Of a stretch of 64,000 nucleotides of DNA, positions 10,794 to 22,650 are shown piece by piece. This DNA is from Chionis minor (lineage: Eukaryota; Chordata; Aves; Charadriiformes; Chionididae). Where the stretch lies: the NCBI GenBank assembly GCA_013398295.1, contig VZSF01011179.1:62001-126000 (forward strand). Reading direction: 5' to 3'. The position numbers and the translations under genes are program-made. The stretch's first letter is position 1; every line of letters starts with the position of its first letter. Below the pieces are notes generated by a model that saw nothing but the letters and a program-made list of their open reading frames with translations, had not been told where the DNA came from and did no database searches.

Positions 10794-12076
10794 GTTGAGA
10801 TGTATATAATCATGCATCCTTTAGGTGATCTAACACATGTATGACTGCAGAAGTGCCTATTCTTGGATGCATATGCACACACACGCACAAATGTCTTAAA
10901 GCTAGATCTACTGGAAGAAAAACTCCTAAATGAAAGGCTATTATTATATGGGTAAACTGCATTCTGTCTATTCACTAACAGTTTAAAAATAAGACCCGAG
11001 CAACTATTACCTCAGCACAAGACTTAGATTCAGCTTTGCTTATTGTTTTAAGTATGCATTTTTCCCATATATTAATTACAATGATAAAAATATATTATTT
11101 GGTTTTATCAGTCATTATTATTAAATCTGCATACAGTCTTCCAAAATGCAGGTTTTCTGGCAGTGAAGATATTCAGCTGTTATATAAGCAGATAACTATA
11201 TGGTGAGAAGAACACCAAGTGTACCAAAGCATAAACAGTTAAATGTGTGTACACAGACAATGCATTTTTGTCTTCCTTCAAAGAAATACCATCTAAGCAG
11301 TATTTCCTAATTACAGGTAGGATCTTCTGAAGCTTGCACGGCACTCTGGAATCTTCAAGGCTCCCTGAAGACATTCAATCAGTGGAGTTTCCATGGATTA
11401 GTTCGTCTAAATCCCTTTTGTAACTTTTACCAGAGACTAAGAAAGCAAGCCACTGAAGAAAGCACTGTATAAGGCACGTTTCTGTCCTAAAAAAGCTGCT
11501 CTACTCCATCATAATCAAGGAAGAGTAGGTGCATAAGTGAAAACACTCTAATTCTTTTAACGTATTCTGCACCATCATCCCCAGAATAGAGGTAGAAAAC
11601 AGAGGTACTTTTGTACAAGACTAAAGCAGAAGCCATCAAAAGCAGACACATTTTAGTCTCTGTGAAACTGAAGGAGGGAAGAAAATGGTGTTATACCACC
11701 ACACTTAGGAAGAATCAAATCAAACCAAGGAAGTTCCACCATAAAATTGCCTTTTGTAGGAATACTGAAATAAGTAATAGGCAGAATTTAATCACCAGTC
11801 AGTCTAACAGGAAGGAAAGACACCGAAGTGGGTGCCCTGGACTGAAGGGATCCTTACAAGCTTCACCACACCTACGACAACTAAGTCCAGGTGGGTGACA
11901 CATCTGGCCCAAGGAGGGCTGCTGGCCAGACTCACACCTCCTCCCTGCCTGTCGCTGGGGCTCACAGGCGGGGCGCCGACCCCTCTTTGCCTTCCTGCCT
12001 CCAGCTGCCCAGGGTGTGGGAGCCCCCTCTGGTGGCTCTGCTTTCTACCCCACCAAAAGCACGCCTGATAACTCAC

Positions 12077-12240
12077 CTGTGACACAGCTCGGGTGGCAGT
12101 GGCGCTCACCCTCCCAAGGACTGGCATGCGGGGCTGTACCTGGTGGTCATCAGGTCCAAGGACAAGCCTGTTCCTGAGCATGCAGGCAGCAGGCTGAGGC
12201 ACTGCCGGGCAGTTCCTGAAGCATCCCTCCACTCATTCAA
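12077..12240 (-). promoter_or_regulatory. Candidate SLCO1C1 non-coding first exon (consensus donor in GC-rich block)
   Basis: On the minus strand a perfect consensus donor CAG|GTGAGT ends at 12077. It is preceded by about 160 bp of GC-rich sequence that stands out from its AT-rich surroundings. The 5' boundary is not defined; no TATA box is seen and 12240 marks only the edge of the GC-rich part. It could splice to the acceptor at 8358. The evidence is splice-site quality and composition only. Confidence 0.25.
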
Positions 12241-15200
12241 ACTCCAGGCAATGAAAAAAAGTCCTTCCCCTCACTGGAAACTCCTCCGCTTTGCAGTAAG
12301 CCTCCTTAGACATGCCTTTATTGTGTGTCAGCCCGCAGGCATAGGAGCTGCACTCACTAGAATAGGGGGACACAGGAGACTGGCACAGAGACTGTTTACC
12401 AAAGAACCCAGCTAAAGGACATCTTCTCTAAACGGTGACTCAACAAAGAAAGAAGAAAAGCCGCATCTTACCTGGCAGCAGATATCCCCAGAGATGGTGC
12501 CAACCAGTTTTTGTAGGTAAGCTCCCTCTATCGATTATGCATACCCATACATGCACGCATGCACACTGGTCCCAGCTTAGAAGCGGGAAGAATTGGAGGG
12601 GAAAACAGCCTGTTTCGGAATTACCCTGCCTAGGGACGGTAGATCTTATGCTGGAAGTAGAGAAAGGAAAAAGCACAGGGGTGGGGGACCTTGTTGTGTC
12701 TCTTGTTTTGCCTGAGAGCTTGGTATTTGTCTCCCCTGCCCCATCCTCCACCCCACCTCCTCACTTTTTTCTTCCTTTTTCCCCTCCTATCAACTCCAGA
12801 ACACTGGGCACACAGGCAAAGCAAAGACACTGGGTGCCCTAGCTGGAAATCCTGAAGAGCATCTAAACCCTCCCCGGGGTATTTTTCTTTGTAACTTTCT
12901 GTAAGTTCAATGGGGCACGTGACAAAGCTTTGTGGAAAGTGAAAAAAAAAAAAATCCTGATCTTCTTAATTGCTCATTGCCAGGAAATGAGACTTTGAGG
13001 GGGAATGGATCAGAAAAAAAAAAAAAAAAAAAGTGGGGCGTGTGGGAGAAGACAGGATATAGGGTGAACAGATGATTCACAAAACTTTCCAGACACTGGT
13101 CCTTCCCAGTATGCCCAGTATGCTCTGCTCTTCAAAAGCCTCGGGGAAAAGTCCCCAGCAACATGGTGTACAACCATAGTGAAAAGACCCATTAAAGGAG
13201 AGGACAGAATTGCACAGGAACGTCAGCCAAGTCCTTTGCCACAATGAAAGGAAAATTTTGCAGACTTCATTCCCACCCAGTGTTTTTCCTGTTGCAGGGT
13301 CATGGTTATTGAAAGAGCATTTATTTGCAAATTTGTGTAAAGGTGAAGAACGTGACTAGTTCCCAGTGTAGTTGCTTGAGCTGAGAGAGGCTATAAATCC
13401 CGTGTCTTCTTTTAACCTGTGAGCTTTGATTATACAAACAGAGAAGGTATTAACACTATAAATTTTTCTTCCTTTCCCCTTCTTGCTCCCTCCCACCCTC
13501 TGCCGTCGGGTACGTTCCCATGGCAGCTAAAACCTCAGTGACACTCAAAATGGTGTAGTGCCAAACGCGGTGCCTTGGAGCAGGCTTCTACTTTCCTAGT
13601 TTTGATACAAATTATTATCCGTTTCTTCATTATATCTCCATTTTGGGTTCTTAATGCGGCTGGAATTTTATTACACTGCACGTCATTCACATTTTGTACT
13701 TCATTGTGTCTTATATCCTTACTTGGCCAGTTTGGAAACTTGGAAATCTCTTTTCCTCTTTTCTAAGAGATACCAGCGTGCCTAATAGTCTGCAGGAATT
13801 AGTGATTAGGAGAATTAGTGATTATGAGATCTTTCAGCGTCTTTCAGAGAACAGCTTCCAGCCTGTTTCCTTCAATTATTAGGAAAACTGAGTTTACACA
13901 ATACAGGATCTGTACTAGTTTTGCCTGACCTTTAATCTTCGTTGCTGATCTTGTCTCCTCCAATGATTTTTGACACAAACTCCAGTTTTTCTGCCACTGG
14001 TAGCCTTCAACACACTGTCCCTTGAAATAGGTGAGGGTCACATTCATAATCATAAATCTTTTATATAAATCCCTTTCACATAATCCTCCAAGACCCCATT
14101 ATGCTACAAATCGTATCAATGAACACCAAAGCATGTTCCTCTACCCTTACAGAAAAATACCTAAAGAACGGATTTATCCGGTTTAAGATGAAGCAACGCT
14201 TTGAAGAACAAGGCCCACAAGATTTAGTGCAATCATCTCCTCTTTCTTGGATGTTTGGTTCATTATAAAACTTCAGCATCAGCTTTCTATCACCGTTGGG
14301 CATTTACTGGAATTTCTGACTTCTTTATAGGTGTAGATAGTATCTTAACTGGAACTTTATCAAAACCACCCTGGAGGAGCTATTTTCCATTATGGAAAGT
14401 TTTCTTACACCTTCCAAAGGAGCATCGCCATTCCTTTATGAACTAATTATAGCAGTTCCTCAGAAATGGTCATGTTTATGTCCTCTACAATACTTTTCCA
14501 GATACCAGGAGTAAAGGAATACACCATCCTCACTAAATCTCAGTGAGTTCATCTGGCAGAGAAGAAAATCTCGTCTAGGTAGGAACTTACTACTCTCCCA
14601 GACCTCCCAGGCCACAGTTACCGCATGGGAAGTTGATACAGTAGATCACCCGCTGCAATTTACTAACAAGAACTGCCACAGGAGAAATGAATCTCTACCA
14701 TTTCCGACACAGGACATCACAGCTCTTGTGTGTCACTTTTCAGTGCGTCCCACAGCAGAGTGCTTCCCAAGCACAGCAACACAAACCTCTTTGGAAGCTT
14801 GCTAGGCAATCGATCAGACGAGAAAGGTTTTGCTTTCCCATAGTCCTAAAAGAAATTGCTTACTTACATATACTTCTTCTATAATTGAAACAAAGCCTTT
14901 TAAGCAGCTATGGGACAAAGAACCAGACTAAAGATCGTTACTTGAGGTCTGTTTCTATTTTCTTTGCATTCCTACTTTGTATTTGTTACAGGAAATTGGA
15001 AGCCAGACCACCTTCATTTCTAAAGGATAGGGTTAAACTAATTACATTTACAAAGCCTAGTCTAGCCATAGTGAATAGCTGTGACAAGTAATCTTGATTC
15101 ATAGACTAACAACATAGTGGGTTTGTAGGTTGGTCTTTAAACCATCTGACAACAACAGATCTGACTGCTTGTTCTTCAAGCACATTTCATGAGCAAATGC

Positions 15201-18200
15201 TAACCTTGTGAAGTCTCAAATAAAACTGCAGGTCTCAGAAACATGAATTTTTTTCCTTTCTAAAAGACTTTTAAAAAAATCATATTCCAACAGACTTATT
15301 TAAATCATAAGGGCTTACTTGCAAAGATAAACTTTACGCTGAAATCTGAATACACATAAGAGCTGCAAAGAAACATTTGTCTTAATCTTACAGAAGGAAA
15401 ACATTGACTTTTTAAAAAAAGAAAACAAAAATGTGTAAATGGGGTTTTGATATATCATATAATCTCAAAATTTGAATTTACATAATTTCTACGGTCTGAC
15501 AGAGAACCCACCCCCGAGCCTTAATACTGCGTTGGAAAGCAAAGCTACCTAGAAACTCTCAGTAGAATGAGTCCTCAACTACTCAGATTGACCCTTGGCC
15601 AAATGCTCCTTTCTTATTTTATTTATGCTAACACCCAAATGCTCCAACCCTGAGCAGCACTGCTGTGCCTGGAACAACTCACAGCAAAGGAGAGCTGGCC
15701 ATGGCAACAACTGCTTGTGGCCCAGTGTTCTGCCACTGCAATGGTCTCCTAAACCCCTGCAGAGTTCAGTGCAGGAGTTAAGATGCAGCAGACAAGACTG
15801 AGAGAGCTGGCTAAATAATAAGTAATAGTTGCATTTGAAGGAGAGGAATTGAACCATTCATATTTGCTGAAGGTCAAGCAGGACGTTTCTGCAGAGCTCA
15901 AGAAAAACTCAAACAAATCCAGATCTCTTGAAACCTTGTCCAGAGAGCAGGAAGCTCAAGGCATCCCACCACTCGAGTCTAGAAATGCAGCTGCCAGAGT
16001 AAAGGCAACTTAGAAAGCAGGAGAGCTTGGAAGAAGCTGTTTCTTTTGAAGAAACATCTCCAACTACTTAATTTTTAGTACAAATTAACTTTGGTAATTT
16101 AGAAAAAAACCTTTTCTGCTAGCTGTGATTCTTAGGTAAATGTGTAGTTTGGAGTCAATTTGGAGACAAGCATATACAGTGAAGACATTACAGTTAAATA
16201 ATACAGCAATGCAGTTTCACTTCCTATATAATTTTAATTACCTTAGCTATGGTACTCTATGCAATGCTATTTACTCGATAGCTACGGTATATAGCCTATA
16301 GCTATGCTATGGATTTATTATTTCTTGACATTAATTTTCCTCTTCTTTTTGTTGCCAGCCCTAAAACACAGTTGGTAAGAACATAAATGAGTAGGAAACC
16401 CACTGTCAGAACAAACCTTGCATACTCATTCCATACTAAAGAACCAGAGACAAATAATACACTTTGGCTGTTAGAAACACTTGGGGATTGCAGTGAAAAT
16501 TTCAGGCTTGAGGTTAGTACTTCCTTGCCCAACTAAGGACTTCCAGATCTAGCCTCAAAGAACAGGTTTCTTACCAAAGAATAGCAAAAGCAATAGAAAA
16601 CTGTTCTAATTATCTTTTGGATGCAGCTAACTTGTTATTAGGCTATGCACAGCTCCTTCTGAGAAGTCTCATTACCCTGAGGTATTCATCAAATTATTCC
16701 TGACATTTGGATTTTCAGCCTGTTTCTTGAGACCTCAGGAAGAAGGATTATCAGAAATAGCAGTTGCAGTAAATGCATTTACTGCAACCTGACCACAGAA
16801 CAATGCCACCTTTTCTCTGTATGTTCTCTGTGCTGGGTGCCTGAGGTAACGTATAGGAGCACCCCCAATGGCTGTAGATCACCTTGAAAGCACCTGCAGA
16901 ATGTAACCGATCAGGTAAAAGAGCTAGGAGCCTTTTCTTCCTGAATGACTAGTAAAAAACACCAAAGGTATGGACCCAGACAGGTTTTGACTGGAATTTT
17001 CAAGAGAAGAGAAGAGAAGTAAAATGCATACTTATATAGCACCACACTTTGCAAAGAGCTCAATGGGTCCTGTGAAAACCAGCTCCGAGGGGGTACAACA
17101 AGAAGGATGAATGAGAGATCCAGTGACACGACATCCCTTCAGGGCAGGAAGCATTTGTACCCACTGGGGATTTGAGGAGAATTTTAATTTAGAAGAACGT
17201 AATAAGAGAAACTGGAATTTGTCCAGCCACTAGGGATTAATACCAATAATCTTAATAAAATCCCGTAGCACTTTTTGTAATGCAGATAAGTTCTTTGAAG
17301 TAGGTTTAAACCCAAAGATTTTGGCTAGAAATGTGGAAAGAGAAGGTGTAAAGAATTTAACAGAAGAGTTTATTACACACAAGGTGTTGAATTTGTAGAA
17401 TATGATGCCTTTGGCAAACACTGTAATAAACAATTGCCATGTGCAAAGAATTGTGAAGTAATATACCAGCAACAACAACAAAAGTCACCGTAAGTGAAGC
17501 CATCACGCAGATCAAACAGGAACCTTCTGTTTTGTATTTCCTGGTTGCAGACAAGCAGATGTTGCAGCAACCTTTTATCTGCATCAGACTTCCAAACCAT
17601 TACAGCCACGTCTATCCCAGGTTATTTAGTGATTATAACTTGCAGTCTGGATTGGGGGTGACACGAGCCATCAAAACCTTACGCAAAACTTTAAACTTGC
17701 ACATTTTCTCCCATGGCTCACAAATTAAGGCAATGTCAGTATCACCCTTTGGCTGTGAAGTTGATCCACAAAGTAGCTGGCTTTGGCAGTCTCCTCCTCA
17801 GCATGCCGGGTTTTTGGGATCCCAGCACGGAGTGGTTAAAAAACTCCTTTGGATTGCGTGAGATGCCTGCTCTGGAGCTTCAGATCCCATCAGTCAGGGC
17901 AGCACCGGGAAGTTAGTCATCTGCCTGTCAAAGTGGTTTGCTGTTCTGCCCCTGTGTGAATCACTGACGATATCCAGGGAGTCCACGGTGGCATGTGGGA
18001 TAATGTTGACTTCCACAGGATTTTGGTGAGGTAATTGAGGAAACGTTAAAGCAAGCATTGCTAAACAGCATGCCAAGAGTTCTCTGCGATCTCTATTTTT
18101 AGTGAAACGTTTTAAGTGGTTTTAGGCAAGTGGATTTGCCTGGGCAATTGAGAGTAATTTGAACACCTGGAAAATGCAACATTTAATTGAGCTGCTACTG

Positions 18201-20190
18201 ACTGTGCGTCATGGCCTCCTTTATGTTTCACCAGAACCCCAGGAGAGGCATGCTCATGTGTGGTCTCATTAGCAGATTGACTGCTTCTGCTCCGTGGTTT
18301 ATGCTCATCTCTTCCCATGGGAACCTCTTGCTGTTTGAAGAGCTCCAGAGAGAGTTCAGTGATTTTCAAAGACAAGTGCATTCTTTACCTTGGTAGCCCC
18401 TGCTCTTTGTGATGAGGGGTACTGAAGGAAAAGAGCTTTTCTTTGTTACTCCAGTTGTATGCTTTTCCGTGGGCAGCTGTGAATCTCTGGGTCTAACAAT
18501 TCCATGCTATGGAGTTATTAAGTGTTTGGGACAGACCAGCTGCAGGCTTATGAGCAGTTCCCTTAGAACAGGTATAACCATATTTTACTTTGTACTGGCA
18601 ATGATCCCAACTAATATCTACCTAATCACTGCCTGGTGCAAATTTCCTTACATTTTTGCCATTTGGAATTTAAGCCAGAGGACAAATAAACTGGTGGGAC
18701 TTCAAAACTGACAGCCACATATGCGGCTGATGCTTTTCCATATTTTTCAATCTGTTAATTTTTAAGTTACAGGAAAAGAGGCTCTGAATAGACAGCCATT
18801 TCAGTATGAGTTGGCTGAAGAGCTCTCCAGCTCTTTGATGGAAGTAGGTAATAAAACTTTAAAAATGGGGAAAATTTTTGATGGCTGTAAGATACTTTTT
18901 TTACATGATGAATAGTGAGCAAAGAAAGTAGCTAGATGTCAATCCTCGCCCACATGATGGACTAGCAAAATCTTTCACTGGAGAATGACAGTATACTTAC
19001 CAATACAATTGCAAGAAAATTGATCTCACTGATGTCCCACTTTAACAGATCACTTCTGTGATTAATAAGGAAAACTGTTAAGATAACACATTTCATTTGC
19101 TCTGGGAGCATTAGTTACTCTCTGTTGCTGTGACTGAATAACGCCGTTAATATAGACTGCATTCGATCAGTATGGTCCATATTAATTGGACTGAAAAGTA
19201 CACAGGTGATGGACGTTGAAAATTAGACATAATTAAAAAGGATGCCTATATTCAGGCCTTCCACAGACTGTTTGAGTTACACAGCATTTAATGTGGGATT
19301 TATTAGTCATCTGAAGTGCAGGATTCTGCTGGTAAAAGTTGCAGATAATCGGATACCAATAAACATGAGCATGGGTCGCTAACACGTACTGAGTAGGGCC
19401 AGCAGACAAAATGGTAATTCAGTATACACCAGCTTTACTGGATTTGAATCGGGGTTTGAAGAGGCTACAGGTCATTTGCAGTCTGGTGCTCAAACTGAAA
19501 GCTGGGCACCAAGAGCAAATTTGTTCAAATAAAGGAAAAAGAAACACAGCAAACGGGATACCACAGAATTATATTTATGTTGTACATTTGTCTTCACATT
19601 GCAACATCCACATTGTTCATTTTGTGACAAGTATTTCTAATAATTTTGAATACATATTTACTGTATAATACATTTTACCAAGAGGCACTTCCAGTAATTC
19701 TGGCAAAAAGGAGCTTCATTATAGTGTCTAACTTACAAAACAGTAAAAATAAATAATGTTTATCTAAAAGATTTTTTCCTGTACAGAATCTATTTTGTAC
19801 AAAACATTTATCAGCCATTAACTAAATCACTTAACAAATACTTGTGAAGAGAATATATTAAGTATTGCTACATGTATCGAGTGCAAGATACTAGTGAAAG
19901 GAAAAGAATTATTCTGTTTATGAAAATCACCTAAAAATACAAGGCCTTGTTCCTGAAGTGTTTAAAAAGGAGAAGCTTGGTTACAACAATATTGACAATA
20001 TATAAATATAAATTAACGTATGTAGTACTTAGTGAAAAGAACACTGTGTTAAAAACTGGTGTGTACAAATCCTGAACAAGATGGCACTTTTCTGCATTGC
20101 CACTTTGGCTGGCAGTTATTCTTTAAAATATTGCTTCAAAAGAATTATAAAGGTACACAAAACCCTTTTCAAATAGAGCCGTATAAAATT
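12241..20190. other. Intergenic or 5' intron of SLCO1C1, no gene recognised
   Basis: Long AT-rich stretch. It contains poly-A tracts near 12.94 and 13.01-13.03 kb, a degenerate CTATG/GCTATG repeat at 16.25-16.31 kb, and a segment at 19.07-19.34 kb rich in TAAT cores. Reading frames on both strands overlap and match no protein family I recognise. Confidence 0.5.
16246..16313. repeat. Degenerate GCTATG/CTATAG local repeat
   Basis: Six to seven imperfect GCTAT, CTATGG or CTATAGC words occur in under 70 bp, some as inverted repeats such as GCCTATAGC. It looks like a decayed low-complexity array. Confidence 0.6.
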
Positions 20191-20196
20191 ACACTT

Positions 20197-20228
20197 CCCC
20201 CCCCCCCCCNNNNNNNCCCCCCCCCCCC
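20197..20228. repeat. Poly-C tract interrupted by a 7-base assembly gap
   Basis: About 13 C, then N at 20210-20216, then about 12 C and a G. The true length of the C homopolymer is unresolved. It is not biological coding sequence, although a reading frame runs through it. It sits about 120 bp upstream of the start of a CR1 insertion. Confidence 0.95.
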
Positions 20229-20348
20229 GCCTTTCTCTCACCTTTTGAAGTGAAAAAAAAAATCAAGGAGGGATTAATTTTAAAGTACACAGGTGATTTG
20301 TGGAAACTTGCTACTACAGCAGAGTTGGAATGAACATCATAAAATAAT

Positions 20349-21187
20349 CAAAGGCCCTACAGAGGATCTGGACAACTGGATCGATGGGCTGAGGCCAATG
20401 GTACGAGGTTCAACAAGGCCAAGTACTGGGTCCTGCACTTGGGTCACAACAGCCCCATGCAGCGCTCCAGGCTTGGGGAAGAGCGGCTGGAAAGCTGCCT
20501 GGTGGAAAAGGACCTGGGGGTGTTGGTCAACAGTTGGCTGAACATGACCCAGCAGCGTGCTCAGGTGGCCAAGAAGGCTGATGGCATCCTGGCTTGTATC
20601 AGGAAGAGTTTGGCCAGCAGGAGCAGAGAAGTGATTGTGCCCCTGTACTTGGCACTGGTGAGGCCCCACCTCTAATACTGTATTCAGTTTTGGGCCCCTC
20701 ACTACAAAGAAAGACATTGAGATTCTGAAGGGAGTCCAGAAGAGGGCAAAAAGGCTGGTGAGGGGTCTAGACAACAAGTCTTATGAGGAGCGGCTGAGGG
20801 AACTGGGGTTGTTTAGCCTGGAGAAAAGGAGGCTGAGAGGAGACCTTGTTGCTCTCTACAACTACCTGAAAGGAGGTTGTAGCGAGGGAGAGGTCAGTCT
20901 CTTCTCCCAAGTAACAGGCGATAGGATGAGAGGAAATGGCCCCAAGTTGTGCCAGGGGAGGTTTAGGCTGGACTTTAGGAAAAATATCTTCATGGAAAGG
21001 GTTATCAAGCATTGGAACAGGCTGCCCAGGGGAGTGGTTGAGTCACCATCCCTGGAGGTATTTAAAAGATGGGTAGATGTGGTGCTGAGGGCCATGGTTT
21101 AGTGGTGGTTTTGGCAGTGTTAGGTTAACAGTTGGACTTGATGACCTTAAAGGTCCCTTCCAACCTAAACAATTCTATGTATGATTC
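20349..21187 (+). repeat. CR1 LINE, 5'-truncated, ORF2 C-terminus plus 3' end
   Basis: The longest CR1 copy in the window. It encodes the C-terminal part of the CR1 ORF2 protein, recognisable as [13 protein letters not shown], then [18 protein letters not shown], then [20 protein letters not shown] and WNRLPRG. An in-frame TAA follows VRPHL, and a frame change occurs before the downstream part, whose open segment spans 20758-21102. The 3' end has AAGGTCCCTTCCAACC and ATTCTATG-like terminal words. The element is inactive. Its subfamily matches the copy at 1.9-2.5 kb. Confidence 0.97.
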
Positions 21188-22457
21188 CGTTCTATAATTG
21201 TGTCTGAGGCGCAGTGCCCCAAGGTCCCAGGCCAGGAGCCAAACCTCATAGGATAGGATGTAAGGTGACCACATTCCTCTGGGTTTTGTGAAGTAAAAAA
21301 ACTTTGGTTGGCCTTTTGTGAATTTGAAAATACAAAATTTGTATGATTTGGCCCCAAAATCTGGTGGGGGATTAAGTGCTTCAATTACATCGACACACCC
21401 AAAATTTTCCTTCAGAAATGGTTTTGACCTTGCTGGATTAATTTCTTGATTACTTTCACCAGAATAGGATTTACTTTTTTTAAAATCAGATCTTGAATGT
21501 GATAGATATACTTGCATATTATTACCCAGATGGCCAAACTGTTTTGGAAAACAATTGTTTTTCAAATACTACTTCCACTACTGGAGGCAAAGGTTAAAAA
21601 ATGTGTTTCTGTTGGAAAATGTCCTAGATGATGTTCTACCAAAAGTACTAAAAAAGAAAAAAACTGCCACCCATCAGTGAAAGTGTTAATCTGTTAAACA
21701 AACATAACCTACGGTATGAATCACATCTTTTTAAAAAGTGAACTTAAATTACTTTCCATCATGCAAACATCTTAGATCGATTACTCAAGAAAAGAAGACT
21801 TAACTTTAGAAAAGTAATGACCAAATGTATGCTGACATGGTTGCATTATTGAAATATCATCAACACCACATAGCAGTTATAAACGCTGTCTTTGATCTTT
21901 TAGGATACCATCTGCAGTACTGTATTAAGGTTTACAAAACATCTAAAAGTGAAAATTTCGCATTCCAATATAGATTTTCATTGTGTGTCAGAATCAGGCA
22001 GGAATTTTGAAGCAGAAAGATAGCTTTCACAGATGGCGGGCTTTCAACCTAAAACAGTATGTACATGCATGGCAAACCCTTAATTGTTTTCTCTCTGATC
22101 AGATTGATCAGATTCCAGACCTTTTTTTTTTCCCCCCTCTTTTTCAAGAAAGCATGTGGGCAAAATGACTAGGGTCAGGGGAGGAAAAAAAACCACAACA
22201 ACAAACCCCCCAAAACTCAATCACCTTTAAACAAATACTTAAAAGCAAAGAGCAATTGCTAATTCACATTAATTGCTTGTATGTGTTCGCTGTGGTAAAG
22301 GAAGACGGCATTGAAAAAACAGAGCATCTACGCCCACTGCCTCGGGGCTGTCGCTGTGAGCAAACCATGGCCAGGTGGGTACAGAGTTGGATTACTTTAA
22401 AGTATTTCTTCAGCTAGGTTGACAACAGCCCTCTGAAATATGACATTTGTTCCTTAC
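21188..22457. other. Unique AT-rich stretch, no gene recognised
   Basis: No coding exon, RNA gene or known repeat is seen. The minus-strand open frame at 21125-21565 overlaps the CR1 tail and has no recognisable domain. Confidence 0.5.
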
Positions 22458-22650
22458 CTCCCACCGTTTTCTGCCCCGATGCTGTGCCGTCCGGAACCCC
22501 ACGGCATTTGCAGGCCAACGGTGCAAGAGCAGCTCCCGCTGCAAACCCGAGGGAAAGCAAACTAATGCTCAACTGCTTCGCTGGGGCCGCAGCACACGCT
22601 GTGTTTTGCCCGCTTGATCCAATTTTTACGGTTTTTGAATCAGGACAAGA
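22458..22650 (-). promoter_or_regulatory. Candidate CpG-rich non-coding first exon/promoter of SLCO1C1
   Basis: On the minus strand a good donor GGGAG|GTAAGG ends at 22458. It is preceded by about 190 bp with roughly 15 CpG dinucleotides, in a region where CpG is otherwise rare. A CpG-rich first exon with a strong donor, about 14 kb upstream of the coding start, fits an SLCO1C1 promoter after the end of PDE3A. The transcription start is not defined. An unrelated non-coding RNA is the main alternative. Confidence 0.35.

Larger units (their letters stand above)
8341..12076. other. SLCO1C1 5' flank or 5' UTR intron
   Basis: No coding exon is recognised. It contains a probable 5' UTR acceptor at 8358-8359, a motif cluster at 8770-8900, a 32-bp palindrome near 9.28 kb and a (TG)n(CG)n tract near 10.77 kb. 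If a non-coding first exon lies further upstream, this whole stretch is intron. Confidence 0.6.

Noticed and set aside
11804..12232. A 142-codon minus-strand frame in the GC-rich block
   Set aside because: No recognisable protein. Overlapping plus-strand frames of similar length indicate composition, not coding. Only the splice donor was kept as a candidate.
20059..20253. Reading frame through the poly-C tract and N gap
   Set aside because: Proline run from homopolymer; it spans unknown bases.
20337..20777. A 146-codon minus-strand frame
   Set aside because: Antisense of the CR1 ORF2 region.
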